Shown piece by piece: positions 31,690-42,659 of a stretch of DNA of 64,000 nucleotides. The position numbers and the translations under genes are program-made. The stretch comes from Macrotis lagotis. Lineage: Eukaryota > Chordata > Mammalia > Peramelemorphia > Peramelidae. A model generated the notes under the pieces. That model saw nothing but the letters and a program-made list of their open reading frames with translations. It did not search any database and had not been told where the DNA came from. Numbering within the stretch: position 1 is the first letter of the stretch; the number at the start of each line of letters is the position of its first letter. Location: assembly GCF_037893015.1 (NCBI RefSeq), contig NC_133658.1, forward strand, positions 287,375,719 to 287,439,718, in the 5' to 3' direction.

Positions 31690-32275
31690 ACAGTCCATAA
31701 ATATTTATTAAGAGCCAACTATGAACCAGGCACTGTGCTACACTAGGGGATACAAAAAAGAAGCAAAAGACAGTCCCTGCCCTCAAGGAATTTACAATCT
31801 AATAGAATATTGCATGCTAAAGAACATCAAAAAGACCAATTTCATTAGATGAAGAGTATATGGGAGGGAGAAAGGTATAAGAAAATTGGAAAAGAAGAAA
31901 GAGACTGAGTTATAAAGGGTTTTAAAAGCCCAAAAGATTATCTATTTAATCCTGGAGGTAATAGGGGGCCTCTAGAGTTTATTGAATTTGGAAACTAGGG
32001 AGGTGACATGGTCAGAATTTCACTTTCAGAAGATCAATTTGACAACTGAAGTGTAAAATGAGAAAACAAACAAATAAATATAAACAAACAAAAATACAAG
32101 ATAAGTAGAAAAGAAAAGGATGGAACTAGAATTAAGGTGGGGTAGGTGGGAAAAGCTTTCTTTAGAAAATTGAATTTTAGTTGTAATTTCAAGGAAGCCA
32201 ACAGGGAAAATGAGGAAGGAGAGCAGTCCAGGTATGGTGGACAGCCAGAGAAAATAACCCTCTAAGTATCTTTCT
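31690..32275 (-). repeat. L2 copy (minus) with a 250-bp foreign L2 block
   Basis: Begins with the complement of the L2 3' end (AACCAGGCACTGTGCTACAC, CAGTCCCTGCCCTCAAGGA). At 31,813 it jumps into a block from a different part of L2 (31,813-32,062). It then resumes the expected L2 order (ACAAACAAATAAATATAAAC, GGTGGACAGCCAGAGAAAA). Confidence 0.75.
31813..32062 (-). repeat. 250-bp block duplicated from 35,729-35,978
   Basis: Aligns to 35,729-35,978 without any insertion or deletion. I count 10 substitutions in 250 bp (about 96% identity), far more alike than two independent L2 copies should be. It ends abruptly on both sides, without a poly-A tail or obvious flanking duplication. Confidence 0.8.
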
Positions 32276-33520
32276 GCCTGTCTGTCTTGTACTTGTAGAA
32301 GGTAGTAGAGTCAATGAAGAAAGGACAAGATGAAATGGGAGAATATCACCCAGCAGGAAGTCTATTTCTGAACCAGGCTCTCACCTCTTGGTTTCCTCTA
32401 GCCCAGCCTCCACATCAGTTGGGTACTTGGGACTGGGGTAGGGTGGGGACTGAGAAAGGTTTTGTTTCCTGTATGGTTCCCACTAAGATTTTCCATTTTT
32501 TGACTCTAGGTCTTAGTAAACACCTGTCCCAGACTGTCTATATCTATTCCAGTTGCCTCTAAAGCAAAAGAGAAGGAAGAATTCTGGGGAAGGGCATGGT
32601 AGCTGTCTTCAAGTGTTGAAGGATTGTGTTATAAAGGAATAGATTCATTCCTCTTGGGTCTCCAAAAGGCAGAACAAGGAACAGAGATGGAGCACCATAT
32701 TAAGCTATTAAACTGTACTTCAAGAATTCTGAATGACCTCTTGTGAGACATAGTGTAGGGGGAGATTTATCTTCTGGTAGAAGTTAGACATGAACTCTGA
32801 GCCTCTTTTCCTTCCTATGATTCCATAATTCTGTAGTCTCTTCCTCCTCCTTGTCTATAATACTCATAAAACATCAGTATAAATAAATTGTAAAAATCTT
32901 TGAGCTGAAAAGGCCCTTAGAAAATTTAATTCCAATTTTTATTATACAGTTTGGAAAATGGAGACTCAAAGCAGGGAAGTGAAGGGTCCAATGTCACACC
33001 ACAAATCAGTAGCAGAGTAAGAATGTCCAATTATTGAGTACTAACAATTTTTTAGAATAATAGTTGTCTCTCCAGCTTGGGTTGTGAGTTTCAGCAGGAT
33101 AGAAACCTTCCTTCATTAATTCTATCAACCTTTACTAAACACTTAAGTATTAATCTTCGTGCTAAATACCATCTCTAATTTGTTATTATATCTTCCTCTC
33201 ACCTGGTTGTACCTGTACACACATTTGTTCCCATTGACATTGACATTATTCTACTTTAAGTTTCATGATGATTTACTGGAAAGAATTACTTGGAGAGAAT
33301 GCTGAAGTGATTAATCTGGAATTTAACCTAAAGATCAATTTATATTTTTACACTGATTTTTGTTGTTGTTATTTAATTTTTTTTGTTTTGTTTTGTATTT
33401 TTTTGAGGTAGTTGGGGGAGAGGGGGTGGAAGAGGGTGGGTTGTTAATTCCCCTGGAAGGTTCAGAAACTTGACTTTCCTTTTTTTGTATTTAAATGAGG
33501 AAATCCCAGCAATGAAATGG
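32276..33520. other. Intergenic, mostly unique, no gene recognised
   Basis: A few old repeat scraps (about 32,930-33,030 MIR-like; 33,100-33,180 L2-like) and a GT/TTTTG-rich run near 33,358-33,400. No exon is seen. Confidence 0.4.
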
Positions 33521-33669
33521 ATTTTCTACTACTTCAGGACCCCCAAACCTGGGATAAAATCATACCTATCTCATCTATGGAGAGGGAGCCAATCACATAG
33601 TTAGAAAAGCAAGCCTTCTCTGTGAGACCTATTTCTGCTAAAAAACAAAACAAAACAAAACAAAAACCT

Positions 33670-33835
33670 TCAGAGCTGATAAGCCCCAAACCCACCCAGA
33701 CTTTCTCTAGAAGGGTTTCCTGGTCACCATTAACTGTGAAACACATTGCCTTCTCAGACATAGAATTAGCATACTTATGTGATGTGGGGGATTTGGGGTG
33801 TGGGGTGTGGTTTTACAGCCCTGACTTCCTCCAAA
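33670..33835. promoter_or_regulatory. Candidate distal enhancer: GATA, RUNX and ETS motifs
   Basis: CTGATAAG (33,676-33,683, strong GATA type), TGTGGTT (33,806-33,812, RUNX type) and ACTTCCTCC (33,824-33,832, ETS type) lie in unique sequence inside the SINE-free interval. A role for GFI1B is inferred from these motifs and from position only. Confidence 0.3.
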
Positions 33836-34859
33836 CCAGCCTAGCTCCTCTGTTCCCCCACCATGATGTTTGAACCCAGACAATGGACTTCTAAACTTGC
33901 TGAATAACCTTGCTTTATTCTTCTTCAGGAGTGGCTACTCCCCAACAGCCACATCTGTTTATAGTAAGATACTTTAGGAGAAAAGGCCTAGAATATGTGA
34001 AAGCTGAATTCCCTATGAGTTGGTCTTGAGTTAAGGTCAGAATCCTGGGAAGGGCAGTTAGCCATTTGCTGCCCAGTTTCTATCTGCCTGGTCCCCAAAT
34101 GCTTTCAGAGAGGGGAACCCCACCCTTCTTAATTCTCCCTTTTTTGGCCTAGGGTTGAATGGCAACACCAAGCCTTACTTAGATGCTTCCTCTTTGTCCT
34201 TAGCTTGCTTTGCTGCACAGATCTCTCAACTTTGCAGCTAGTCCTCAGGTCCCCAGGAGCATATCTTCCTTCTAGGCCCTACTTCTGCCTTGTCTGTCCT
34301 CTACCTTGGATCTATTGCTGTTGTCTTGCTGGGCATTTAATGCCCATAGAGATCTGAGAGGGGATAGAACCCTTATCTCTCCACTCTGGAAGGGTCTGCT
34401 CCTTCAGTTGAGGGTTTGTAATCTGACATTGTGATTTTGTTTTTCACCCTTGTTCTTCTTTCCCGGGAGGGCCGGGGAGGGGAAAGAGATTTGCTGAATC
34501 ATTTAGGAGGAGGTGGTGGTAGGAGGTGTTGGACAGGACAGAGACAGCTGTGAGGCAGTGATAAAGCCTGGGTCAGTGCACAAAGACAGACTAAGAAAGA
34601 AAAGACTCTGGCTCCAGTTTTCTGATAGACTTTTTGAGCCCCTTAATATCAAGTTCCGGCTTTTCTTCTCTCTGATCAGGCCTTCCAACTAAGGTGGATG
34701 AAAACTAAGACATTAATAATGGTACCTGGGAAACTAGACCTCTAAGAAGGGCCCGGATTAGAGGCTCCCTGCCGCAACCCAGGTTGGATCTAGAAGGTGA
34801 GAAAGAGGGAAGGAAGCAAAACCCAACTGTCATCTCTCTGAATGTGGTCATTTAAAGGA

Positions 34860-35240
34860 TAACATGTCCATAAAAATCAAAAGATGATAGATTTAGAGCT
34901 GGAAGAGATCTGAGAGCTCAACTAGTCCAGTCCCCCTATCTTAGGAAGGAGGACTTGAGAAGTAAGGTAACTTGTCAAAAATACAATAATTAACAAAGTG
35001 ATGACAGGTAGTAATCAGCAAAAGCCAGGAGGTGAACCCAGAATCTCTGACCCCAAATCCAGTCCTCCTTCCACTGTATCAGTGACAATTTATGCCAATT
35101 CGGCTTTGACTTTTAGGTTTATGGATCCAGTTCTCCTTAGACAGAATTGCTAAGGCAGGAACCTCAGTAGTGGTTGGGAGAAATAATGTTGTCATGGAAG
35201 AGATTAGACATGGTCCTTACTTGAGACGTGATTTGGGCTC
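34860..35240. repeat. Old MIR-like repeat
   Basis: GATAGATTTAGAGCTGGAAG, CTAGTCCAGTCCCCCTATC and CTTGTCAAAAATAC are typical of the ancient CORE-related repeat. The region before it (33,840-34,860) has no recognised feature. Confidence 0.5.
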
Positions 35241-35389
35241 TACACTCTAGAACTAGAGAATATCAGAACTGGAAGGAATTTTTGAAAATAGAATGCCAGA
35301 GATCGAAGGATCTTAGAACATAGAACATCAGAGTTGAAAGTGACCTCAGAATCTAGAATGTTGAGCTGGAAGGAACATGAGGACTTGGT

Positions 35390-36190
35390 GAAGACAAGTA
35401 AACAAGCACCTGCTATGCTAGGCACTATGCTCAGCATGGGAGCTACAAAGAAAGTCAAAACAAACAACAAAAACCTTTCTATCAAAAGCTCTTTGTTTGC
35501 AAAAGCTTATATCACAGTCTAATAGGGGAGACAACTTGTAAACAGCCATGTGCAAACAAGATATGCACAGAATATATTGGACATAATTTAACAGGAAAAT
35601 CACTAAAATTCTGAAGAATGGAAAAGATTTCTTGCAAAAGGTGGAAGGAAACCAGAAGTGGAGGTGAGGAAGGAGGGAATTCCAAGTAGGGAAGGAGGCA
35701 GACTGTAACAATGAACAAAATCAGGAAACATGCTAAAGAACATCAAAAAGACCAATTTCATTAGATGAAGACTATATGGGAAGGAGAAAGATATAAGAAA
35801 ACTGGAAAAGAAGAAAGAGACTGAGTTATAAAGGGTTTTAAAAGCCCAAAAGATTTTCTATTTAATCTTGGAGGTAATAGGGAGCCTCTAGAGTTTATTG
35901 AATTTGGGAACCAGGGAGGTGACATAGTCAGAATTTCACTTTCAGAAGATCAATTTGACAACTGAAGTGTAAAATGAGTCAGGAAAGCCAACAAAAGGTT
36001 ATTGCAATAATCCAGTTGTGAGGAGATGGGGTCCTGTTCCTGAATGTTAGCAGTATCCATTGAGATAGGATAGTGCATATAAAAGATGTTTCAAAGGTAA
36101 AACTATCTGGAATTGGTAACAGTTTGGATATGGTAGGTAAGAGATTATTTCAAAGTTTTAAGGCTTAAATTTCAAGTCTAGATAACTGAA
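35390..36190 (-). repeat. L2 copy, donor of the 250-bp block
   Basis: Runs through L2 in the minus direction: TGCTAGGCACTATGCTCAGC, CACAGTCTAATAGGGGAGAC, AAGGGTTTTAAAAGCCC, GGTTATTGCAATAATCCAG, GGAATTGGTAACAGTTTGGA. The 35,729-35,978 part lies in the normal L2 order here, so this is the likely source. Confidence 0.75.
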
Positions 36191-36964
36191 AGGATGGTGG
36201 TTCTGACTAATGTCAAAGATTGAAAGGACCTCTGAAAACAGGAGAGATAGAAAGAAATAGAACATAGAATATCTGAAGTGGAAGGACTCTAGATTTAAAG
36301 TCATTCAAGATTACCTATCCAAATCTCTAGCTTTATAGATGGAAGAATTGTGGCCAAGAGCAGGGAATTACTTGTCTCAGGTCATACCCTTAGTTAAAGA
36401 TCTATTACTAAATCTAGGTCTCCTAACTCCTAGTCTATTATTTTTTCCACTACACATTGATTTATTTTATAGAGGGTCTCCTCCTTCCCCTCTCCAATAC
36501 CTAATAAAGCTGGAATCTATTCACTTGATAAGTATCATTGGAATAAATCCACCTGGTAGTCAGCTTCTTAAAAAACCCTGAGAGTGTTACCCTCCATTCT
36601 CCAGAAAATCTGTCCTGGTTTAGAATGTCACCAAGAACATTCTCATGTCATGATCACAACTCCTCCCCGCCACCTCCAACCAATAATCCTTTATGTTCCC
36701 AACTGAGTTTTGTCACTTCTTCCAAGAGTATATGGTAAGCAAGGGCATGTATATGGATTTTCAGAAGCCCTGATACTGCCTATACTACTTCCTCTCCTTC
36801 AGCTTTTTCCACCTATGCAAGTGCCCCTCTCATTTTCACCTTTACCTCTTGGAGTTCCCTAAAGAAGACACATCTTGGGAAAAGAATATAGACAAGTCAG
36901 TCCTGCCATATGCTTCCCCAAGTTGTCTTTTTGCCTGACTGATTTCCAATCCCACCAGAGGTAG

Positions 36965-37320
36965 GGTGGGCAACCACAGCTTGTGGGGGAAGGGGGGTGA
37001 TTGATGCCCTGAGTCAGTGACCACTTCCCCCTCACCAGTCCAAAAGGAGGCCTCTGGGTCAGGAAGAGCTGCCCACCCTGGTCTCTTCCCTTCCTGCTCC
37101 CCAACTGAGCAGAGAGATAAGTTCTGGCCTCTTCAGGGAGAAAACTCTTAGCCTAAGCCTCCCCTAGAAATCATGTCAGAGTTCCTAATATAGAGGAGTC
37201 TGAAGAGCATGATAACCCCCCTTTATTTTTAAATGATCTGGGAGGAAGTCTAAAGTCACAGCTCGCATAAATAGTTCATAGTTCCAGCTTGGAAAGACTG
37301 TGGTGACAGCTGTCAGAGGT
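36965..37320. promoter_or_regulatory. Candidate distal enhancer: RUNX, AP-1/NF-E2, GATA, MYB and E-box motifs
   Basis: Unique sequence with AACCACA (36,972-36,978, RUNX), TGAGTCA (37,010-37,016, AP-1/NF-E2), CAACTG (37,102-37,107, MYB/E-box), AGATAAG (37,115-37,121, GATA1 type), TGATAAC (37,210-37,216), TGTGGT (37,299-37,304, RUNX) and the palindromic TGACAGCTGTCA around CAGCTG (37,304-37,315). This is the motif set used by blood enhancers. It sits about 14 kb beyond the 3' end of GFI1B and the nearest young SINE is at 37,546. Function is inferred. Confidence 0.45.
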
Positions 37321-37545
37321 TGATGGCCCAGTCCCCAACCCATCCCTACCTCTTCTCCAACTCCTTCTGTCATGCCTGGAGTAAGTCATTCATTAAGATC
37401 AGGATTCCTAATCTTTTTAGATCTAGTGTCAAGACTAACTAGGTTAGAGGAAACATCCATCTCTTGCTTCTGTCGATCGTTCGTATACAATTCCCTCTCC
37501 TAACTAGAATCATGGGGTCATAGGTTTATATCTTTAAGGGATTTT

Positions 37546-37693
37546 TTGGGGGGGTTTTGCAAGGCAATGGGGTTAAGTGGCTTGCCCAAGGTCACACAGC
37601 TAGGTAATTAGTAAGTATCTGAGGCTAGATTTGAACTCAGGTCCTCCTGACTCTAGGGTTGGTGCTCTATTCACTGCTCCACCCAGCTGCCCT
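37546..37693 (-). mobile_element. CORE-SINE
   Basis: Complete minus-strand copy. TAAGGGAT is found on both flanks. It is followed by an old MIR-like repeat at about 37,700-37,860. Confidence 0.9.
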
Positions 37694-38199
37694 GTAAGGG
37701 ATCTTAAAGATCTTAGTCAACCTCCTCCTTCTATAAATGAGGAAACTGAGACCTGAGGAGATTAAAGAACTTGTCCAGGTCATGCAGATTATAAGAAGCA
37801 GAGTCAGGATTCAAACCAAGTTCATATGATTCCAAATCCTGTCCTCTTTCCATGCTATAGGTGTTTTGATAAGATATGCATACTTTATGATAACCCCTAT
37901 GCTTATTTTAACTGAAATTATGCTACTAAATATACTGTCAGTTTATATGCATTTTTAAAAAGTCTTATTGCTTAAAGATACCTTTTGCATTTCCCATTTC
38001 TTAATTTTACCCCCATTATAACAAAGATAAGGTTAAACAAAACCTAGAAATAACCACATTTAAAAGCATCTGCAACATTCCACACCCATACTCCCCCAAT
38101 TCTTTACAGAGGAGGGAAGTGAATTTCATATCTGTACTCTCAAACCAAGATTAGTCATTACACTGAATTTGAGTTTTTCTACTGTTTTGGTGTTTTGTT

Positions 38200-38670
38200 T
38201 TTTTCATTTACATTATCACAGTCATTGTCAGGCACTGTATTATGTGCTGGGTATACAAAGAAAGGCAAAAGGTTCCTGTTCTTAAAGGGGCTAAGACGTG
38301 ATGTAAGATATAAGATTGCACAATCTCATGGAAGAGACAACATTGTGCATATTATCCTCAAGGTCCTGCTTTCTTTACTTTGTACCATTTCAATCAAATA
38401 GGCAAACTTTTTATTAGATATTTACTTAATGCCAACCACTGTGGGGAAACACTGTTGGGAAACACTGGGGGAAACAAATACAAAAAGTGAAAAAAATCCC
38501 AAAACCTTCATTCCTATGAATTCCTTATTGTCATTATTTTTATGACACCATTATATTCCTTTTCATTAATGTATATATATTCAGCCATTACCCAATCAGT
38601 GGGAACTTTGGAAATTTTTTTCTCCAATGTTTTCCTCTCATAAAACTATAACTATGAATATTTTTAGCCT
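38200..38670 (-). repeat. L2 and L1 fragments
   Basis: 38,200-38,520 is L2 (complement; GTCAGGCACTGTATTATGTG, GCTGGGTATACAAAG). 38,515-38,670 resembles the complement of the L1 ORF2 C-terminal end (CAGCCATTACCCAATCAGTG). Confidence 0.5.
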
Positions 38671-38751
38671 AAACAGGACCTGTTCTATCTTTGACCTTGG
38701 GATATGTGCAGACTTCAAGAGACCTTTCTCAATTACATTTTTTTTCCCTTT

Positions 38752-38873
38752 TTGGTTTTTGTGAAGCAAGTTAAGTGACTTGCCCAAGATCAAACAACTA
38801 GTAAGTATCAAGTGTCTGAGACCAAATTCCAACTCAGATCCTGTGTTCTATCCATTCTGCTACCAAGGTGTTC
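38752..38873 (-). mobile_element. CORE-SINE, old
   Basis: AAGTTAAGTGACTTGCCCAA and GTGTCTGAGACCAAATTCC in the minus direction. It is diverged and slightly truncated at the head. Confidence 0.75.
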
Positions 38874-39003
38874 CGAGATCTTTCTCAGTTTCCCAATTAA
38901 CTGTGCATTAATTTTTTTTATATTTCCTCTCTGTACTTAATTTGTAACTTTTATATCCCTCCAGTAGAATGTAAGCTTCTTTTTTAAGAAATTAAATTTT
39001 ATT

Positions 39004-39098
39004 CAAGTCTGGCCTCAGACACAATAATTACCTAGCTGTGTGGCCTTGGGCAAGCCACTTAACTCCATTGCCTTGCAAAAAAAAAACCTAAAAAAAAG
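39004..39098 (+). mobile_element. 5'-truncated CORE-SINE with target-site duplication
   Basis: Starts in the middle at AAGTCTGGCCTCAGACAC and runs to the A-rich tail. GAAATTAAATTTTAT occurs on both sides, so it was inserted already truncated rather than broken later. Confidence 0.85.
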
Positions 39099-39299
39099 GA
39101 AATTAAATTTTATCACTATCATTCTTTTTTCTTTGCTTTTGTTGCAAGCAATAGAGTTAAGTGACTTGCTATTGAGAATTTTTTGACAAATGTCATCAAA
39201 TTATTTATTCTGTGACTCAATGATCTTATTGTTAATGAATCAATAAACAAATACTTTTACATTTTTGTTTTAGATTATCTTTATTTCTAACTATATCCT

Positions 39300-39450
39300 T
39301 CATCTATTCCTTACTCAGTACCACATCCATTAGATTGTGAATTCCTTGAGAGCAGGAACATTTTTTTTCCTCTTTCTTTGTATTTGTGATGCTTAACTTT
39401 GTGACTAGTATGGAACAGATCCTTAATAAATGCTAGACAACTGACTAAAT
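39300..39450 (+). repeat. L2 3' end
   Basis: AGATTGTGAATTCCTTGAGA, GCAGGAACA and CCTTAATAAATGCTAGACAA are the L2 tail. 39,450-40,260 has no recognised feature beyond a C run at 40,019-40,032. Confidence 0.6.
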
Positions 39451-40261
39451 AGCTGGAATTTCCTAAAGAAAGAATAAAAAATAAAGAAAAAATCAAAATG
39501 AAAACATCTATGGAATCTGACAACATATGCAAAATTCCACATTCATAAGCTCCATCTCAAAAAAAGGGGGGGAGGTACATTTTAAAATTTCATCTAGTTT
39601 TCATCTGTAGGTGTTTTCACACTCTGCATTTCATTGTTTTATCTCCCCCATGTAGGACATGGGGAAAAGGAGGTGGGTTGGTCATTTGGAAGATTGAGGG
39701 ATGATGGCTGAATAGTCTCAGTGCTGCATTAATACCCATAAGACAGCAAAAGAAGCAGAGGGAGTCTTTATGCTTGTTGGTAGATCATCTATGAAGTACT
39801 TACAGGAAGACATAGAACAGAATGCCAGAAAGAGAAGGTCAGAATGGTTTGTGATAGGAATCTGTGGAGAGTACCACCTCCAATCATCACTGTATACAGT
39901 GCTTACATATTCATCAGAATACTGAAGCAACTCCTGCACTCATCACAATGCTCTGCACATGGAAAGTGGAAAACCTAATCTGTTTATTGAAATTAAAATC
40001 CTGTCTCTATCTGCCCCAGCCCCCCCCCCCCCAATTTCTCAGGTAGAGATAATTTGTGTCATTTACTTTCACTTTAACATGGTTAAAGGTTTTGTTGGTT
40101 TAGCTTCAAAAACCATGCTTCTGGTATCTTTGTACTTCAATAACATTTTCCTTTGGAGTTTTAAAATCCAGTTATGTAATTCAAACACCAGTTACAGTTT
40201 TGACATTTTAAATATCACTTATTTAGATTTAAGTGAGATAGAGTTGCACAGTTGTCAGCTT

Positions 40262-40918
40262 CACTTTTTTTTTTTCCAGAGTCATGGACAGAAGTTAAGA
40301 TAACTGGAAATGGCCTGGCAGGCATTGGATGACTTTGGTGTCTTAGATGTCTGACCAAGCTAGCTCTAAGAGCTCCACAAGCACTGGCTTCAACTGCTTT
40401 CATGGCCGTTGCAATAAATTCTCATCCACCCATTCCAGTAGGAGAAGTCTTCACTTGGAATAGACATCCCCCTAATTTGCCAACAGGTTTGAGTCACATC
40501 ATTTACCCTCAACTTGCTTTAGCTAGTCTTCTAAGAGAATTTTGTGGCAGTTGTATATGCTACAACTTTTTGGAGCCCCAGGTGAGAGTTGGATAAAAGT
40601 GGCTGTTTTTTATCTTTCATTATTGAAGGATATCATGACATCAGGAAGATGATGCCATGACTTGGTACATGACTTGCAAATGAATTGGATGAGTGAATGT
40701 GATGCTGTGCTAAGTCACCAGTCTCACTTTTTCCTCTGAGTCTAGTGTCCAGATATGAATCTGGATGACCATGGAGATGGCCCTGGTTGTGGGGCAGTCA
40801 GGGTTGGGTGACTTGCCCAGGGTCACACAGCTAGTAAGTGCCTGAGGTTGGTTTTGAATTTAGGTCCTCCTGACTTCAAGACCAGTACTGTACCTACTAT
40901 ACTAACTAGTTGTCCCCT
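40262..40918 (-). mobile_element. MAR1-like long CORE-SINE, two joined units
   Basis: 40,605-40,918 reads as a MAR1-like element (GATATCATGACATCAGG, GATGCCATGACTT, GTGCTAAGTCACCAG, CCAGATATGAATCTGGATGA). 40,262-40,605 is an adjoining block with CTGACCAAGCTAGCTCTAAG and GGAGAAGTCTTCACTTGGAA, which I recall as part of a related composite repeat. Confidence 0.6.
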
Positions 40919-41254
40919 AAGTAAGGGATAAGAGAATGAATGGCCTCTTTTACCTACCCCACCTCCCCAAAGCATAATAATAATAATCTGGGAGAGGAAG
41001 ACCCTCAAGTTCTTCTGGCCAAAACAGAAACAATTGTTATTTAAATTCACTTTCAGCAGTCAGGGTCCAAATAATGACCCTGAGGGTTTGGACTGAGACT
41101 TTTTGCTGGTCAGTCCAAGAGAGCCAGAGTGATCTGGGTTTAAGGTTGGACATTTTGGGATAAAGGTGGCCACCAAAAGTGGATGAGCAGCCTTGAAAAG
41201 GGCTCAGAAAGTCCTCACAACAGTGGTACTTAGGATAGGCATGAAGAAGGTTAT

Positions 41255-41543
41255 AGATTAGATACCTTAGAGATCATCTAGTCCAGCCCTTTGTGCATTT
41301 TGTAGTTGAAAAAACTGAGGCTTAAGAAGACAAAGTGATTTACTCAAGTTTACTGAGCTAAAAAATAGGAGAAGGGGGCGGGGGTAGTGAGATAGTCCAA
41401 TGGATTAGAATACCTGCCTTGGAGTCAGGAGGACCTGAGTTCAAATCCAACCTCAGACACTTGAAACTTACTAGTTGTGTGATATTGGGCAAGTCACTCA
41501 ACCTCACTGTCCCACAACCCCCCCCCCCAAAAAAAAGAAGATA
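41255..41543 (+). repeat. Old MIR-like repeat followed by a CORE-SINE
   Basis: 41,255-41,375 carries CATCTAGTCCAGCCCTTTGT and AAAACTGAGGC. 41,384-41,543 is a plus-strand CORE-SINE (GGAGTCAGGAGGACCTGAGT, CORE, C run and A tail). A CA microsatellite follows at about 41,657-41,692. Confidence 0.75.
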
Positions 41544-41650
41544 AAAAGAAATACCAGGTTGAAGAGGTCTTGATTCTGAGACTTGTGAGATGGCGGGGGG
41601 GAGTCTAGTTATTTGTTAGAATCACCTTTAAGAAAAGGGCAGATACCCCA

Positions 41651-41693
<43 letters not shown>

Positions 41694-42089
41694 AGAATCT
41701 GGTTGAGATTGGCTGGGATGGCAGGGAGGAAATAGGCTTCACCTAAATGACCTCTGTGTATTATTTTTTCCTGACATTTTGAGAACATCCCTGCTTCTCA
41801 GAGAGGTCTCAATGGTATGGGGGAATTTTCAATAGATGGAATCTCTAATTATGGCTGGCAAGAGAGATTAAAAACAGGGTAATTACACTGAACACCAAAA
41901 GTGTCCATCAGATTGAGAATGAAGGCAGGGGCTGACTTGCCATCCATCTCTGCAGTAAAGAGAGGTGGGGGGGATGGGGAATGGGAAGCATACAAGGGAA
42001 CTTCAGACTGTCTCTTCCTGCCAGTCTATCTACTGCTCCAATGAAGAGGTTTGACAGTGTTCTCTGTCTCTCTGTTTCTCTGTCTCTCT

Positions 42090-42235
42090 CTTTTCTCTTT
42101 TACCCCACCAGGCCCCTGATAACATGAGCAGGCTCCTATCAGGTGCCCAGGAGCTGTTTTCCTTCCCAGGCTTGCCGGCCTTCTCCAAGCTGACAGTTGG
42201 CAGCCGGCACAGTTTGATAAACTTATCAGCCTAAA
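42090..42235. promoter_or_regulatory. Candidate distal enhancer: GATA cluster with E-boxes
   Basis: CTGATAA (42,116-42,122), TATCA overlapping E-box CAGGTG (42,137-42,145), an ETS-like TTTTCCTTCC (about 42,157-42,166), CAGTTG (42,194-42,199, MYB/E-box) and the paired inverted GATA sites TTGATAA and TTATCA (42,214-42,228), all within about 115 bp of non-repetitive DNA. It lies about 9 kb beyond the GFI1B polyadenylation signal and about 21 kb from the proposed GFI1B promoter. Function is inferred. Confidence 0.45.
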
Positions 42236-42659
42236 CCTGAGCCTGCAGACCACTGAGCAACTCCCCTTCCTCAGATTTTCCCTGTTGGGAACTCAGCTAA
42301 AGTTCAAAAAGATCGGAGGCGTTAGCACCGGAAAGACAATCTAATCCAAGGTCTCTTTTTGATAGATGAAGAAGTGAGGTGAAGTGACTTGCCTTAAGGT
42401 CACAAAGAGAGTTTATCTTTTTGACTCTTCTTTTCTCTCCCTCCCAGATTACAACTGTCCTGGGTCTAGGTTTTCAGATGGCCACTTCTGTTCGTATAAG
42501 TACAGAATAGGCAAATCCACTCAATAAAGCAACCTGGGCCCATCCCCAGTATATTAGGTCCTTGGTAGGAAAAAAGTCTGAGAGGTTGTCTCTTCCTGAA
42601 TTTGCTATCACAAATCCCTAAACTCCCTTGTTTACTGTGGCCACCTCTTTCCAAAAGAT

